The translations under genes were made by a program, and so were the position numbers. This document shows, piece by piece, positions 16,707 through 26,131 of a DNA stretch of 57,869 nucleotides. The notes under the pieces were generated by a model. That model did no database searches and had not been told where the DNA came from. It saw nothing but the letters and a program-made list of their open reading frames with translations. The DNA lies in assembly GCA_031551775.1 (NCBI GenBank), contig JAVBND010000061.1:1-57869 (forward strand), written 5' to 3'. The stretch comes from Anaerozeibacter sp031551775 (GTDB taxonomy: Bacteria; Bacillota; Clostridia; Christensenellales; Aristaeellaceae). How positions within the stretch are numbered: the first letter of the stretch is position 1; each line of letters opens with the position of its first letter.

Positions 16707-18254
16707 ATGAGCGGTACTTCTAACCTTAAAGTGCTGGTTATGGAGGATGAGCTTCTCGTGCGTGTGGGGATAAAATCCAGCATCGATTGGGAAGGAAATC
16801 GCCTTACGCTTGTTGGTGAAGCGATGGATGGTGCGGAGGCAATCAAGCTGTTTCGTATGCATTGGCCTGATATTGTATTGCTGGATATCCGCTTGCCGGA
16901 TATGTCCGGGCTGGATGTGCTGCGCATCATCCGGGCCGAGAAGCCGGATACCAAGGTTATCGTCATTAGCGGGCTGGACGATTTTTCTACGACGCGGGAG
17001 GCCTTTCAACTCGGCGCTTATGAGTATTTTCACAAGCCTCGTATTCAGGCGGGGGATTTGCTGAAGCGGCTTGTGGACATCCGTGATCTGATAGAGCTTG
17101 AACGGTGCCCGGAAGAAAAAACAGAGAAACCATTGACAGCGCGCGCATTGCTGCGCGATGTGCTGTCCTTCTCCTTTTCCGATGAGATAACCGCGCAGTT
17201 GAATGCGCAGATTCCTGCTCGGGCCTATCTCGTGATGATGGTTTCACTTTCGGGCATCTACGCCAAAAAGCAAAAACTGCAGTCGTTTAATGCCGAGATT
17301 GCTTTCAATGCCGCAACAAGTTTGATTTCCGAATTGGCATCCCGGCGCAGCAGCGTAGAATTTTTCTCCACACTGCCCGGTGAATATTTTTTCCTGTTCC
17401 GCACCGATGACTTGGACGAGAATTTAAAGGATACCGCATGGAATTTCTTTGAAAGCCTTTCCGGCATGCTCAACCGATATATCGATATGTCGCCGCATGC
17501 GGGCATCAGCGAAGAGAGGCACCAATTTGAAGAACTTCCATATGCCATTCTGGAGGCGCGGGAAGCCAATGATCGCTATTTTATATCAAATGAAGCATTT
17601 TCAAGATATGCGCAACGCCATGCCGACCCCTTGGATACATTGGAGATTTCCCGATTGTTGGGACAATTAATCGATACGGCGCGACGGGCGCAAGTGGCGG
17701 AGCATCTGAATCATCTGAACAGATTGGCCGTCTTTATGCGCAAAAAGGGATTTTTGAGCCGAAAAGCATTGATGAACAATGCTCAGACGTTTATTTATTT
17801 GGCAGGGCCAGACCATCGGGATGCGCAAGGCGACATTTTGCGGCTGGATTCCTGTGAAACGATGGAGCAGTTTTTAGCGTGTTACAAGCAGATTTTCATG
17901 CAAATATCAGCCAAGGATGCAAGTGGGTTTAAGAGCGGAATTGTAGATCAGATCAAGGAATACCTGTGCGCCCATTATTTTGAGACCATCTCCCTTCAGC
18001 GGTTGTCGGGCGAGTTTCATCTGTCCAAGAGTTATATCAGCCGCGTATTCAAGGCTGAATCCGGAGACAATCTGTTTGGCTGGCTGAATGCGGTGCGTAT
18101 TGAAAAGAGCAAGCATTTGCTTGCGGGCACGCCCTTAAAGATTTATGAAATTGCCGAGGCGACTGGCTTTAAAAGCACAGTAAGCTTTAATTATGCATTC
18201 AATCGGGTGACAGGCATTTCCCCCACTCAGTATAAAGAAGATAACGGCCTTTGA
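16707..18254 (+). CDS. Response regulator, REC plus AraC-type DNA-binding domain (YesN type)
   Basis: The 515-residue regulator has an N-terminal receiver (VLVMEDELLVRVGI; phospho-acceptor Asp60 in IVLLDIRLPD; Lys of YFHKP), a ~250-residue middle region of unknown fold, and a C-terminal AraC double helix-turn-helix (LQRLSGEFHLSKSYISRVFK and IAEATGFKSTVSFNYAFNRV). It partners the kinase 13 nt upstream and should activate the neighbouring importer operon. TAAGGAGGGG, overlapping the kinase stop, is the ribosome binding site for ATG 16707. Confidence 0.92.
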   Translation: MSGTSNLKVLVMEDELLVRVGIKSSIDWEGNRLTLVGEAMDGAEAIKLFRMHWPDIVLLDIRLPDMSGLDVLRIIRAEKPDTKVIVISGLDDFSTTREAFQLGAYEYFHKPRIQAGDLLKRLVDIRDLIELERCPEEKTEKPLTARALLRDVLSFSFSDEITAQLNAQIPARAYLVMMVSLSGIYAKKQKLQSFNAEIAFNAATSLISELASRRSSVEFFSTLPGEYFFLFRTDDLDENLKDTAWNFFESLSGMLNRYIDMSPHAGISEERHQFEELPYAILEAREANDRYFISNEAFSRYAQRHADPLDTLEISRLLGQLIDTARRAQVAEHLNHLNRLAVFMRKKGFLSRKALMNNAQTFIYLAGPDHRDAQGDILRLDSCETMEQFLACYKQIFMQISAKDASGFKSGIVDQIKEYLCAHYFETISLQRLSGEFHLSKSYISRVFKAESGDNLFGWLNAVRIEKSKHLLAGTPLKIYEIAEATGFKSTVSFNYAFNRVTGISPTQYKEDNGL

Positions 18255-18330
18255 ACGATACGATGCGCAACGCGGATTTTTGAACATGACAACCGCCTGC
18301 CGGATGGAGGTTTCGCCGATATAGATTGCC

Positions 18331-18359
18331 TTGACCACGCGATGGTAAAACTATATAAT
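18331..18359 (+). promoter_or_regulatory. Sigma-70-type promoter for the FIST/hybrid kinase genes
   Basis: TTGACC (18331-18336), a 17-bp spacer and TATAAT (18354-18359) form a near-consensus promoter 64 bp before the FIST gene. This separates that gene pair from the upstream two-component genes. Confidence 0.7.
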
Positions 18360-18422
18360 AATCATGTCAAGTCAAGAAAACGGGCGGGCATTACGACGGG
18401 GTTTTGTGAAAGAGGTATTGGC

Positions 18423-19610
18423 ATGAGATCAGCAACGGCAATCACGTACGAACTTGACGATATGCAGATGGCGGCGGAGGAACTGATCAAGCAGATCCGA
18501 AAGGCCGTGCCGCTTGGCGAACACAGCGTTGCGATGCTGCATTCGCAGCCGGAGATCGATAACGGGGAACTGTCCGCGATCCTCAGCCGCGAGCTGGGAT
18601 TTCCGGTAATCGGCGGCACGACCGCGGGGGCGGCGACGCTTAACAACGACGGCCATCACGAACTGGCGATCGTGCTGCACGTGTTGACGGCGGATGACTG
18701 CCGATTCGCGACGGCCATCAGCGATTCCATGGCGACGGAGCCGAAAGAGCGCATCTTTGATACCTATCAACGCGCGCTTGGCCAGTTGCCGCAGGAGGAC
18801 GCGCCGAAGCTGGTGGTGTGCGTGACTTCGATCATGCAGAGCTATTCCTCCGATGACGGACTGGCGGCGCTGTCCGAGGCCAGCGGCGCTTTGCCGGTGT
18901 TTGGGTATGTCGCGGCGGACGACTTTGAGTTTTGCAAACAGCAGGTGTTTCTCAGCGGGGAGGCGGGCAACGACCGCATCGCGCTGCTGCTGATCGCGGG
19001 CAACGTCAAGCCGGTGTTTGAGGTGAAGAACCTGGCGGGTACGCGGCCGCTGTCCAAGCGCAAGGTCACCAAGGCCCACGACAACATCATCTGCGAAATC
19101 GACGGCAAGCCGGCCTACGAATACATCAAGGAGTTCCCCTTCATCAGCGACGACACCCAGGTGCTGTGGAACTACCAGTTCTTCGTGGAGATGGACGATG
19201 CCGGCGGCGACGGCATCGCGGTCTCTCGCGCGCTCAACACCTACGACAAGCGGACCGGAGAGATCAACTGTTTTGCCAATGTGCCTCAGAACGCGTCCAT
19301 CGGGCTGCTGTACTGCGATGGCGACGACGTCAAGGCCACTTGCGAAGCCGCGCTCCGCGAGCTGAGCGGCAAGCTCGCCGGGGGCGGGGACTATCGGTAT
19401 TCAACCGTTTTGATCGCCAGCTGCAGCCTGCGCAACCTGTTCCTGGTGGACCAGAAGAGCGCGGAGGGCGACCTGGTCAAGCGGATCCTGCCGCCGGAGC
19501 TGGTGGTGTCGGGCCTGTACGCGTTCGGAGAGATATCGCCCACTTCGGTTAAGGATGGCATCGCCATCAACCGTTTCCATAACGCCACGCTCACGATGTG
19601 CGCGCTTTGA
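18423..19610 (+). CDS. FIST-domain signalling protein
   Basis: The 395-residue soluble protein matches the FIST_N/FIST_C pair. Visible blocks are FPVIGGTTAGAATLNNDGHHELAI near residue 60, LPVFGYVAADDFEF near residue 155, and the C-terminal half with NCFANVPQNASIGLLYCDGD, the STVLIASCSLRNLFL block and LVVSGLYAFGEISP. FIST domains sense small ligands. Some members (NosP) bind heme and nitric oxide and control an adjacent histidine kinase. Here a hybrid kinase starts 42 nt downstream, so the pair probably works as sensor plus kinase. No heme ligand can be assigned by eye. ATG 18423 lies behind an AGAGG motif. Earlier in-frame starts lack one. Confidence 0.8.
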   Translation: MRSATAITYELDDMQMAAEELIKQIRKAVPLGEHSVAMLHSQPEIDNGELSAILSRELGFPVIGGTTAGAATLNNDGHHELAIVLHVLTADDCRFATAISDSMATEPKERIFDTYQRALGQLPQEDAPKLVVCVTSIMQSYSSDDGLAALSEASGALPVFGYVAADDFEFCKQQVFLSGEAGNDRIALLLIAGNVKPVFEVKNLAGTRPLSKRKVTKAHDNIICEIDGKPAYEYIKEFPFISDDTQVLWNYQFFVEMDDAGGDGIAVSRALNTYDKRTGEINCFANVPQNASIGLLYCDGDDVKATCEAALRELSGKLAGGGDYRYSTVLIASCSLRNLFLVDQKSAEGDLVKRILPPELVVSGLYAFGEISPTSVKDGIAINRFHNATLTMCAL

Positions 19611-19652
19611 TTTGGGGAGGACCATGAGGACGCGTGAAAGGAAGTGGCAACG

Positions 19653-21350
19653 ATGAGCAATGAACCCGGGCATGGGGAGTGCGCGCGCGATGAAGCCGCT
19701 TCCTATGAAAAAGAGAATCGGGTGCTGCTGCGCAAGTACGGGCGTTTGGAGCGGGAACATGAAAACCTGACCCACCTGTACAAGCAGGCGGTCGCGCTTC
19801 GCGATTACAACGAGCGGGAAAAAGAGACACAGATGCGCTACAACAAGATGCTGCAGGACAACTGTCCCGACGACATGTTCCTGCTTGATGAGAATCAGCG
19901 CATCCTGCTCTGCACCTCCTCGGTGAGGGACCGGTTCGGCGAAGCGGTCGAGGGTCGGTCGCTGCTGAGCCTTATGGACGGCTGGTTTGACAGTGCGTTT
20001 TTGCGGCAACTGAAGAGCGCGCTTGACGCGGTGCCCGAAAGCGCCGCCGGCATCACGCTGGACGCCCAATCGACCGAGCCAGGCGGTGGTGAGATGTTCT
20101 ACTCCGTCAGCCTGTCCCCGGTATTTCAAAACGGGCAGTATTCCGGCGCGGTGGTGCTGGTGCACGACCTGACCGAACTGCACACGGCAAAACAACAGGC
20201 CGAGGCCGCCACACGGGCGAAAAGCACCTTCCTGGCCAACATGAGTCATGAGATCAGAACGCCGCTCAACGCCATCATTGGCATGACCCGGATCGGGATG
20301 ACCTCGGGCGACCGGGACAGGATGCAGTATTGCCTCGGGCGCATTGATTCCGCTTCAAAGCAGTTGCTGAGCCTGATCAACGACGTGCTCGACCTGTCCA
20401 AAATTGAGGCGAACAAGCTGGAACTGGCCCCCACCGTGTTTTCCATCCGGCGCATGCTGGAGGCGGTGGAGGGCGTGATGGCTGTCAAGGCCGAGGAGAA
20501 GCACATTGACCTGACGGTGGATGTTTCAGACGCGCTGCCGGAGCGCGCGCTGGGCGACGAGATGCGCTTGTCGCAGGTGGTGATGAACCTTTTGTCAAAC
20601 GCCATGAAGTTCACGCCGGAGCGCGGACGTGTATGGCTGGAGGCATGGCTGGAGTGCCCGCCGGCTGCGGAAGGGTTCACGCTGGGCGTCTCGGTGAGGG
20701 ACAACGGTATTGGCGTCGCGCAGGACAAGAAGCGCAACCTGTTCCAAGCGTTCGAGCAGGCCGACGGCGGCATCGCGCGCAAATATGGGGGAACCGGGTT
20801 GGGTCTGGCGATCAGCAAACAGATCGTGGAGATGATGGGCGGCGCCATCGGCGTGGAGGATGCGCCCGGCGGCGGTTCACGCTTTACCTTTACGGTGCGG
20901 CTCGGCTGTCCATCGGGCTCGGGCGAAGCTGCGGTACAGGAGCAGTCCCTCTTAAAAACCGTGCCCGATTTGTCCGCCCATACCATCTTGTTGGTGGAGG
21001 ACAATGACATCAACCGCGAAATCGTGATCGCGATGTTGGAACCGACGCGCGTTCACATCGAATCGGCGGAAAACGGCGCGCAGGCCGTTGATCTATTCGC
21101 GGCTCAGTCCGATCGCTACGACCTGATCCTCATGGACCTGCAGATGCCGGTGATGGACGGCCTGGAGGCCACCCGGCGTATCAGGACGCTGAACATCCCG
21201 CGCGCCGACACCGTGCCGATCGTCGCCATGACGGCCAACGCATTCGCGGAGGATGTGCGCCAGTGCAAGGCCGCGGGCATGGTGGACCACATCGGCAAGC
21301 CCATCGATTTTGGCGTCCTGATGAGCAAGCTGGCCCTCTATCTAAAGTAG
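19653..21350 (+). CDS. Hybrid histidine kinase (coiled coil, PAS, HisKA, HATPase, REC)
   Basis: The 565-residue protein has no membrane segment and so is cytoplasmic. An N-terminal coiled coil (~10-65) leads to a PAS-like domain (PDDMFLLDENQRILLCTSSV, ~70-180). The kinase core follows, with FLANMSHEIRTPLNAI (phospho-His199), N box VVMNLLSNAMKFTPE, G boxes DNGIGV and GGTGLGLAI. The C-terminal receiver carries HTILLVEDNDINREI and phospho-Asp495 in LILMDLQMPVMDG. It probably receives its signal from the FIST protein encoded just upstream. No output domain or Hpt protein is in the window, so the downstream target is unknown. ATG 19653 has AAAGGAAG upstream; GTG 19644 is an alternative. Confidence 0.9.
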   Translation: MSNEPGHGECARDEAASYEKENRVLLRKYGRLEREHENLTHLYKQAVALRDYNEREKETQMRYNKMLQDNCPDDMFLLDENQRILLCTSSVRDRFGEAVEGRSLLSLMDGWFDSAFLRQLKSALDAVPESAAGITLDAQSTEPGGGEMFYSVSLSPVFQNGQYSGAVVLVHDLTELHTAKQQAEAATRAKSTFLANMSHEIRTPLNAIIGMTRIGMTSGDRDRMQYCLGRIDSASKQLLSLINDVLDLSKIEANKLELAPTVFSIRRMLEAVEGVMAVKAEEKHIDLTVDVSDALPERALGDEMRLSQVVMNLLSNAMKFTPERGRVWLEAWLECPPAAEGFTLGVSVRDNGIGVAQDKKRNLFQAFEQADGGIARKYGGTGLGLAISKQIVEMMGGAIGVEDAPGGGSRFTFTVRLGCPSGSGEAAVQEQSLLKTVPDLSAHTILLVEDNDINREIVIAMLEPTRVHIESAENGAQAVDLFAAQSDRYDLILMDLQMPVMDGLEATRRIRTLNIPRADTVPIVAMTANAFAEDVRQCKAAGMVDHIGKPIDFGVLMSKLALYLK

Positions 21351-21369
21351 CCAACCATCCACGGCACAG

Positions 21370-22164
21370 CTAGGATAGTTGCCCGGCATAACGGGCGATG
21401 TTGCCCAGGCAAATGAGCAGGATGATGGCCAGCAGGCCGAGGAACAGGCGGTCGATTTGACGCTCGTCCATCGCGCGGGCTGCCCTGCGCCCGATGAGTC
21501 CGCCCGCAACGCCGCTGAGCGCGCCGGTCATGAGCGCCATGCCCGGAAGACGCGGCATGCCGCCCAGCGCGAACAGCTCGACCAGGTTGACGCCCTGTGA
21601 GAACAGGATGATGCCCAGCGACGCGGCGGCGGCTTCCTTCGGGGACATAGAAAAGCAATGGATCAGCACGATCAGGTTGAACGGGCCGCCGCCGATGCCG
21701 AGGAAGGTCGAGACCATGCCCAGCGTCAGCCCCACAAGCAGCGTGGGCAGCGCCTTTTCCATACGGTGCGTGCGGATTTTCCAGCGATTGATTTCGTACC
21801 ACAAGGTGCCCAGGGTCAGCAGGAACAGCAGCGCGTTTTGCGCCATGCCGGTCGCGGCCTGATTGCCGATGCCCTTGACCAGCGCGTTGAACAGCGCCTT
21901 GCCCGCGAGGCCGCCGCAAACCGCGCCTGCGGCGAACAGCAGCGAGCGGCGGTTTTTGAGGCTTCCCCGAATCTCGCGGGAGGAGAGCAGGGAAGAGACG
22001 GTCATGGCGAACACGGTCACCGAGCACAGGGCGGAGATCTGCGCGACCGACAATGCCGATGTCAGATCGAGCACCGGCTTTAAAATCACCCCGCCGCCCA
22101 CGCCGCATATCGCGCCAACAAAGGTCACGGCAAGGCACAAAAACGCAAAGACCAAGTAGCTCAT
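21370..22164 (-). CDS. Sulfite/sulfur-anion exporter, TauE/SafE family
   Basis: The 264-residue membrane protein shows the two-repeat pattern of TauE/SafE transporters: FVGAICGVGGGVILKPVL in the first repeat and STFLGIGGGPFNLIVLI in the second, each the GxGGGxxxxP-type loop, with about eight membrane segments. Family members export sulfite, sulfoacetate or other sulfur or organic anions. Its ATG overlaps the stop of the sulfatase by four bases (ATGA), so the two are translationally coupled. This makes removal of sulfur anions released by the sulfatase the obvious role, although direct sulfate transport by this family is less well established. It ends 19 bp from the convergent hybrid kinase. 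Confidence 0.88.
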   Translation of the reverse strand: MSYLVFAFLCLAVTFVGAICGVGGGVILKPVLDLTSALSVAQISALCSVTVFAMTVSSLLSSREIRGSLKNRRSLLFAAGAVCGGLAGKALFNALVKGIGNQAATGMAQNALLFLLTLGTLWYEINRWKIRTHRMEKALPTLLVGLTLGMVSTFLGIGGGPFNLIVLIHCFSMSPKEAAAASLGIILFSQGVNLVELFALGGMPRLPGMALMTGALSGVAGGLIGRRAARAMDERQIDRLFLGLLAIILLICLGNIARYAGQLS

Positions 22165-23627
22165 GTGCCGGGCGCTTCCTGAGCGGTGATCCCCGGCCCG
22201 TAGGGTGCGAAGCCAACCATGATGTATGGGCAGGTGCACGCGTCCTTATGCTCGCGCGCGAAGTACCATAGCTTCTTGCACATGGCTTTGACTATGCCGC
22301 GATGGGCCGGGTCGTCGATGACGTTGCGCGTTTCGTTCGGGTCTTCCCTTAGGTTGTACAGCTCATCGTAGTCGAAGCCGTTGAATACGTACTTCCATTC
22401 GCCGTCCCACACCGCGCGCTGGATGCCGTAGAGTTCGTTGCCGTTTGATTGGGTGTAGAGCGCCGTGCGCCAATGCTCGGGTTGCTGGCCGCGCAGGAAC
22501 GGCGCGAGCGACGCGCCCGCGTATGGCACATTCGACATTGCCCCGGCCAATTCCTCGATCGTCGGCGCGAAGTCGGCCAGAGAGACCATGTCCTGATGAA
22601 CGCCGGGCGCCACGCCCGGGCCCGCGACCATCGCGCACACGTGGTATGCTTCGCGGAAGCAGGGCAGGCCCTTGGCCCACAGCCCGTGCGCGCCCATGTA
22701 GTCGCCGTGGTCGGACAGATAGAAGACCAGCGTGTCGTCGGTCATGCCTTTTTTGTCAAGCGCGTCCAGCACTTGCCCGAACAGCGCGTCCTCATAGCTG
22801 CAAAACGCGAGATACCGGCGGATGCTCTCGATGTGCTCCTCGCGCGTCAATTTGAATTGGTCGCGCGTGCGGCGGTAGAGCGCCGGTTTGTCCGACATGT
22901 CGTCGGAAAAGCTCTCAGGCAATTGGATGTCGCTCAAGTCGTACATGTCGATGAAGCGCTGGGGCGGACAATAGGGGTCGTGCGGGCCGAGCGTGCCCAC
23001 GTACATGAACATCGGCTGCTTTTTGTCGTGATCTTCGATCGCCCTGACCGCGTGGGCCACCGTATCGTTGTCTGTAAAGGGGTTCTCGTCGGTCCCGAAC
23101 TGGTAGTACGTAGGGTAACCGGGCCTGACGATTTGGCCGAAGTGCTTTTCATCACCGTCGGCGTCGAGCGTCTGCGGGTCCGAGTAGAAGTGCGCCCAGT
23201 CCTCATCGTGGAGCTGATAGCCGCGCGCCATCTCGCCGTAGTTGCTCACGATCTGGTACAGGTTGTGGTCAAAGCCGTGATCCGTGGGCGTCGCGAACGC
23301 GCTCACGTGCCACTTGCCCGAAAAATAGGTCTCGTATCCGGCGCGCTGAAGCCGCGTGGGGAAAAGCTCAATGCCGTCAAACAGGTCGCGCGAGATGGCG
23401 TTGTTTACCTCCACATTGTGCCATACGCCGTGCTCGGAAGGGTAGAGTCCGGAGAAAAAGGTGGCGCGGCTCGGGCAGCAATGCGGCGAGGGACAATAGG
23501 CGTTTCCAAAATGCGCGGCGCGCGCGCGGAAGCGGTCAAGGTTGGGCGTCTTGGCGCAGCTTCCTTCAAAGATGGTGTCGCCGCGCTGTTGATCGGTCAT
23601 GAATACGACGATGTTGGGCTTCTTCAT
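22161..23627 (-). CDS. Type I (formylglycine) sulfatase, no signal peptide
   Basis: The 488-residue alkaline-phosphatase-fold enzyme starts with NIVVFMTDQQRGDT, whose Asp residues are metal ligands. It carries HCCPSRATFFSG with Cys50 as the residue to be converted to formylglycine (C-x-P-S-R). Further metal-site elements are KWHVSAF and YLSDHGDYMGAHGLWAKG. It hydrolyses a sulfate ester, probably on a sugar. There is no signal peptide, so it should act in the cytoplasm after uptake by the ribose-type importer encoded directly upstream (2-bp gap). Activation needs a maturation enzyme (anSME) that is not in the window. The substrate class cannot be read by eye. Confidence 0.9.
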   Translation of the reverse strand: MKKPNIVVFMTDQQRGDTIFEGSCAKTPNLDRFRARAAHFGNAYCPSPHCCPSRATFFSGLYPSEHGVWHNVEVNNAISRDLFDGIELFPTRLQRAGYETYFSGKWHVSAFATPTDHGFDHNLYQIVSNYGEMARGYQLHDEDWAHFYSDPQTLDADGDEKHFGQIVRPGYPTYYQFGTDENPFTDNDTVAHAVRAIEDHDKKQPMFMYVGTLGPHDPYCPPQRFIDMYDLSDIQLPESFSDDMSDKPALYRRTRDQFKLTREEHIESIRRYLAFCSYEDALFGQVLDALDKKGMTDDTLVFYLSDHGDYMGAHGLWAKGLPCFREAYHVCAMVAGPGVAPGVHQDMVSLADFAPTIEELAGAMSNVPYAGASLAPFLRGQQPEHWRTALYTQSNGNELYGIQRAVWDGEWKYVFNGFDYDELYNLREDPNETRNVIDDPAHRGIVKAMCKKLWYFAREHKDACTCPYIMVGFAPYGPGITAQEAPGT

Positions 23628-23629
23628 GG

Positions 23630-24586
23630 CTACACCCCCACAGGTTTGTCGCGGGAAATCTGGGACAAGCGGTCAAACGCAACCGCCAGCAGCAGCACCG
23701 CGCCCTTGATGGTCCACTGCCAGTACTCGTTGACGTTTAAGAGGATCATGCCGTTTGACAGCACGCCCATGATCAGTACGCCCGCGATCACGCCCAGCAA
23801 ACTGCCCTCGCCGCCGCGCAGGCTCACGCCGCCCAGCACGCAGGCCGGAATGACGTCCGATTCATAGCGCTCACCGGCGTTGGGCTGGCCTGAGTTGACG
23901 CGCGCCGCGAGGATCAGCCCCGCCAGCGCAACCATCGCGCCTGAAATCAGGAAGGCGCGGTACTTGGCCCAGTTGACCCCGATGCCCGACAGGCGGGACG
24001 CTTCGGCATTGCCGCCGGTGGCGTAGAGTACGCGCCCGAAATTGGTGCGGCCCAGCACGACAAAGCCAATCGCAAAGATCACGCACATGATGATCACCGG
24101 GACCGGAATCGCGCCGACGTAGCCTTGGCCCAGCACCAGCACGCGCTCGTCGATGCCGTAAATCGGCATGCCGCTGGTAATCAAGTAGACGATGCCGCGC
24201 AGCATAATCTGCATGCCCATGGTGCCGATCATCGGATGCATGCCGACGTTGCAGATCAAGAACGCGTTGACCGCGCCCACCAGGCAGCCGTCCGCGAGCA
24301 CGATCACCACCGCGAGCCAGGTCGGCACGCCGATGCTCATCAGGTACGCGCCCAGCACTGCGGCGAGGCCGAGCGCCGAGCCGATGCCCACGTCCACATT
24401 GCCCGATATGATGATGAAGGACATGCCGGTGGCGCAGATGCCGATGACCGAAACTTGGCGCATGATGTTGATGATGTTGCGCGAGGTCAAAAACTTGTCC
24501 GAAGCAAAACAGAAAAACAGGCACAGCAGCAAGAGCGCCAGAAAAATCCCATATTTGCGAATGTCAAACCGTTTGGCCGTTTTCAT
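23630..24586 (-). CDS. Sugar ABC transporter permease (RbsC-like)
   Basis: The 318-residue BPD_transp_2 permease has about ten membrane segments. ISGNVDVGIGSALGLAAV near residue 60, YATGGNAEASRLSGIGV (the ATPase-contact loop, near residue 190) and VIPACVLGGVSLRGGEGSLLG near residue 245 are the conserved blocks. It probably forms a homodimer, as only one permease gene is present. Its start overlaps the stop of the ATPase gene by four bases. The importer feeds a downstream sulfatase, so a sulfated or otherwise decorated monosaccharide is a plausible cargo. Confidence 0.9.
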   Translation of the reverse strand: MKTAKRFDIRKYGIFLALLLLCLFFCFASDKFLTSRNIINIMRQVSVIGICATGMSFIIISGNVDVGIGSALGLAAVLGAYLMSIGVPTWLAVVIVLADGCLVGAVNAFLICNVGMHPMIGTMGMQIMLRGIVYLITSGMPIYGIDERVLVLGQGYVGAIPVPVIIMCVIFAIGFVVLGRTNFGRVLYATGGNAEASRLSGIGVNWAKYRAFLISGAMVALAGLILAARVNSGQPNAGERYESDVIPACVLGGVSLRGGEGSLLGVIAGVLIMGVLSNGMILLNVNEYWQWTIKGAVLLLAVAFDRLSQISRDKPVGV

Positions 24587-26076
24587 TGTGCGCCCTCCTT
24601 AAGGCCTGAAGCCATTGTAAGTACCTTTTCCTGTGTGGCCTCCCGGGCCTGTAGCTCGCCTGCAAGGCGCCCTTCGTGCATGACCAGTATGCGGTCGGCC
24701 ATGCCCAGCAGTTCGGGCATTTCCGAGGAGATCATGATCACCACCACGCCGCGCTTGACCAGTTCCACCATCAACTGGTATATTTCCTGCTTGGCGCCCA
24801 CGTCAATGCCGCGCGTGGGCTCGTCGAAGATCAGTATACGGCATTTTTTTTGCAGCCACTTGCCCAGCACCACTTTTTGCTGGTTGCCGCCTGAGAGGTT
24901 GCGCACCAACTGGTTCATGCCGGGCGTCTTGATGCTCAGCTTCTTTATCTGTTCGGCGGCGGCTTGCGACTCGACGCGCGAATTGGGGAAGCCGCGCGGG
25001 AAGAGGTCGTTTAGGCTGGCGTAGGTGATGTTGTGCTTGACCGAAAGATGCAAAAGCGCTCCCTGTTGTTTGCGGTCCTCGGGGATGAGGCCGATGCCGA
25101 GCGCGACCGCCTGCTTGGGCGAAGCAATCGCCGTTTTCTCGCCGTCCATCGCGATCTCGCCCGCCGTCTTCTTGTCCGCGCCGAAAACCGCGCGCACCAC
25201 TTCGGTGCGTCCCGCGCCGATCAGGCCCGCAAAGCCCAGAATTTCGCCCTCATAGGCGTCGAAGCTTACGTCGTGCACGACGCCGGTCGATAAACCTTTG
25301 ACCTCCATCACCTTGCGCCCGCGCGCGTAATCCTTGGCGGGATAGGTGTCGCCCAGCGTGCGGCCGACCATGAGCGCGATCAACTGCGCCTGTGTGGTGT
25401 CCCTTACATCCAGGGTCCTGATGAAGTGACCGTCGCGGAACACGGTCACGCGGTCGCAGATTTCAAAGATTTCTTCAAGCCTGTGCGAGATGTAGACGAT
25501 GGCCACGCCCTTTTCCCTGAGCTTTTTGACGACGCCGAACAGGTACGCCATCTCGTTCACGGTGAGCGGCGCGCTGGGTTCGTCCATGATGAGCACGCGG
25601 ACGTTGCGGCTGACCGACTTGGCGATTTCAACCAACTGCTGATACCCCACCGTCAGGTTGCCCACGCGCTCGTGCGACGAGATGTTTACGCCCAACTCAT
25701 CCAGGATTTCCTGTGCGCCCCGGTACATCTGGGCGTAATCGACAAACCCGTGCTTCTGGGGGAAGCGGCCCAAGTAGATGTTCTCGGCCACCGTCATCTT
25801 GTTCACCAGGTTGAATTCCTGATAAACCGCCGCGATGCCCAGTTCCAGCGCCTTGGCGGGCGTGTTGTGGATGACCGGCGCGTCATCCACCCGGATCTGC
25901 CCGGAAGTCGGCTGAATCGCGCCGGTCATGACCTTGATGAGCGTTGACTTGCCCGCGCCGTTTTCACCCACCAGCGCGTGAATTTCGCCGGGGAGCAAGG
26001 TGAAGTTGACGCCGTCAAGCGCGGTTACGCCCGGATAGCGCTTGGTCACATCGCGCATTTCTAGAATCGGCTGCAT
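24583..26076 (-). CDS. Sugar ABC transporter ATPase, fused double domain (RbsA-like)
   Basis: The 497-residue twin nucleotide-binding protein has in domain 1 Walker A GENGAGKST, signature LTVGYQQ and Walker B VLIMDEPSAPL. In domain 2 the Walker A region is degenerate (GLIGAGRTEV), with signature LSGGNQQ and Walker B ILIFDEPTRGID. It energises the permease at 23630 and works with the binding protein at 26132. A strong hairpin lies between it and the binding-protein gene, which probably lowers its expression relative to the binder. Confidence 0.92.
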   Translation of the reverse strand: MQPILEMRDVTKRYPGVTALDGVNFTLLPGEIHALVGENGAGKSTLIKVMTGAIQPTSGQIRVDDAPVIHNTPAKALELGIAAVYQEFNLVNKMTVAENIYLGRFPQKHGFVDYAQMYRGAQEILDELGVNISSHERVGNLTVGYQQLVEIAKSVSRNVRVLIMDEPSAPLTVNEMAYLFGVVKKLREKGVAIVYISHRLEEIFEICDRVTVFRDGHFIRTLDVRDTTQAQLIALMVGRTLGDTYPAKDYARGRKVMEVKGLSTGVVHDVSFDAYEGEILGFAGLIGAGRTEVVRAVFGADKKTAGEIAMDGEKTAIASPKQAVALGIGLIPEDRKQQGALLHLSVKHNITYASLNDLFPRGFPNSRVESQAAAEQIKKLSIKTPGMNQLVRNLSGGNQQKVVLGKWLQKKCRILIFDEPTRGIDVGAKQEIYQLMVELVKRGVVVIMISSEMPELLGMADRILVMHEGRLAGELQAREATQEKVLTMASGLKEGAQ

Positions 26077-26094
26077 CTTTTTTCCCTCACAAAA

Positions 26095-26116
26095 CCGGGG
26101 CGGAGAACCGCCCCGG
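26095..26116 (-). terminator. Stem-loop between binding protein and ATPase genes
   Basis: CCGGGGCGG (26095-26103) and CCGCCCCGG (26108-26116) form a perfect 9-bp stem with a 4-nt loop. On the minus strand TTTTG follows, so it is a leaky terminator or an mRNA 3'-end stabiliser 16 bp after the binding-protein stop. Confidence 0.65.
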
Positions 26117-26131
26117 CCAAAGATCTTATGA

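Noticed and set aside
21338..22216. Alternative minus-strand frame (292 codons) over the TauE/SafE gene
   Set aside because: Arg/Gly-rich out-of-frame translation; the overlapping frame shows clear TauE/SafE repeats and membrane segments.
22449..23867. Long open frame (472 codons) on the plus strand over the sulfatase
   Set aside because: It lies antisense to the sulfatase with its intact catalytic motifs; composition is Arg/Val-rich and matches no family.
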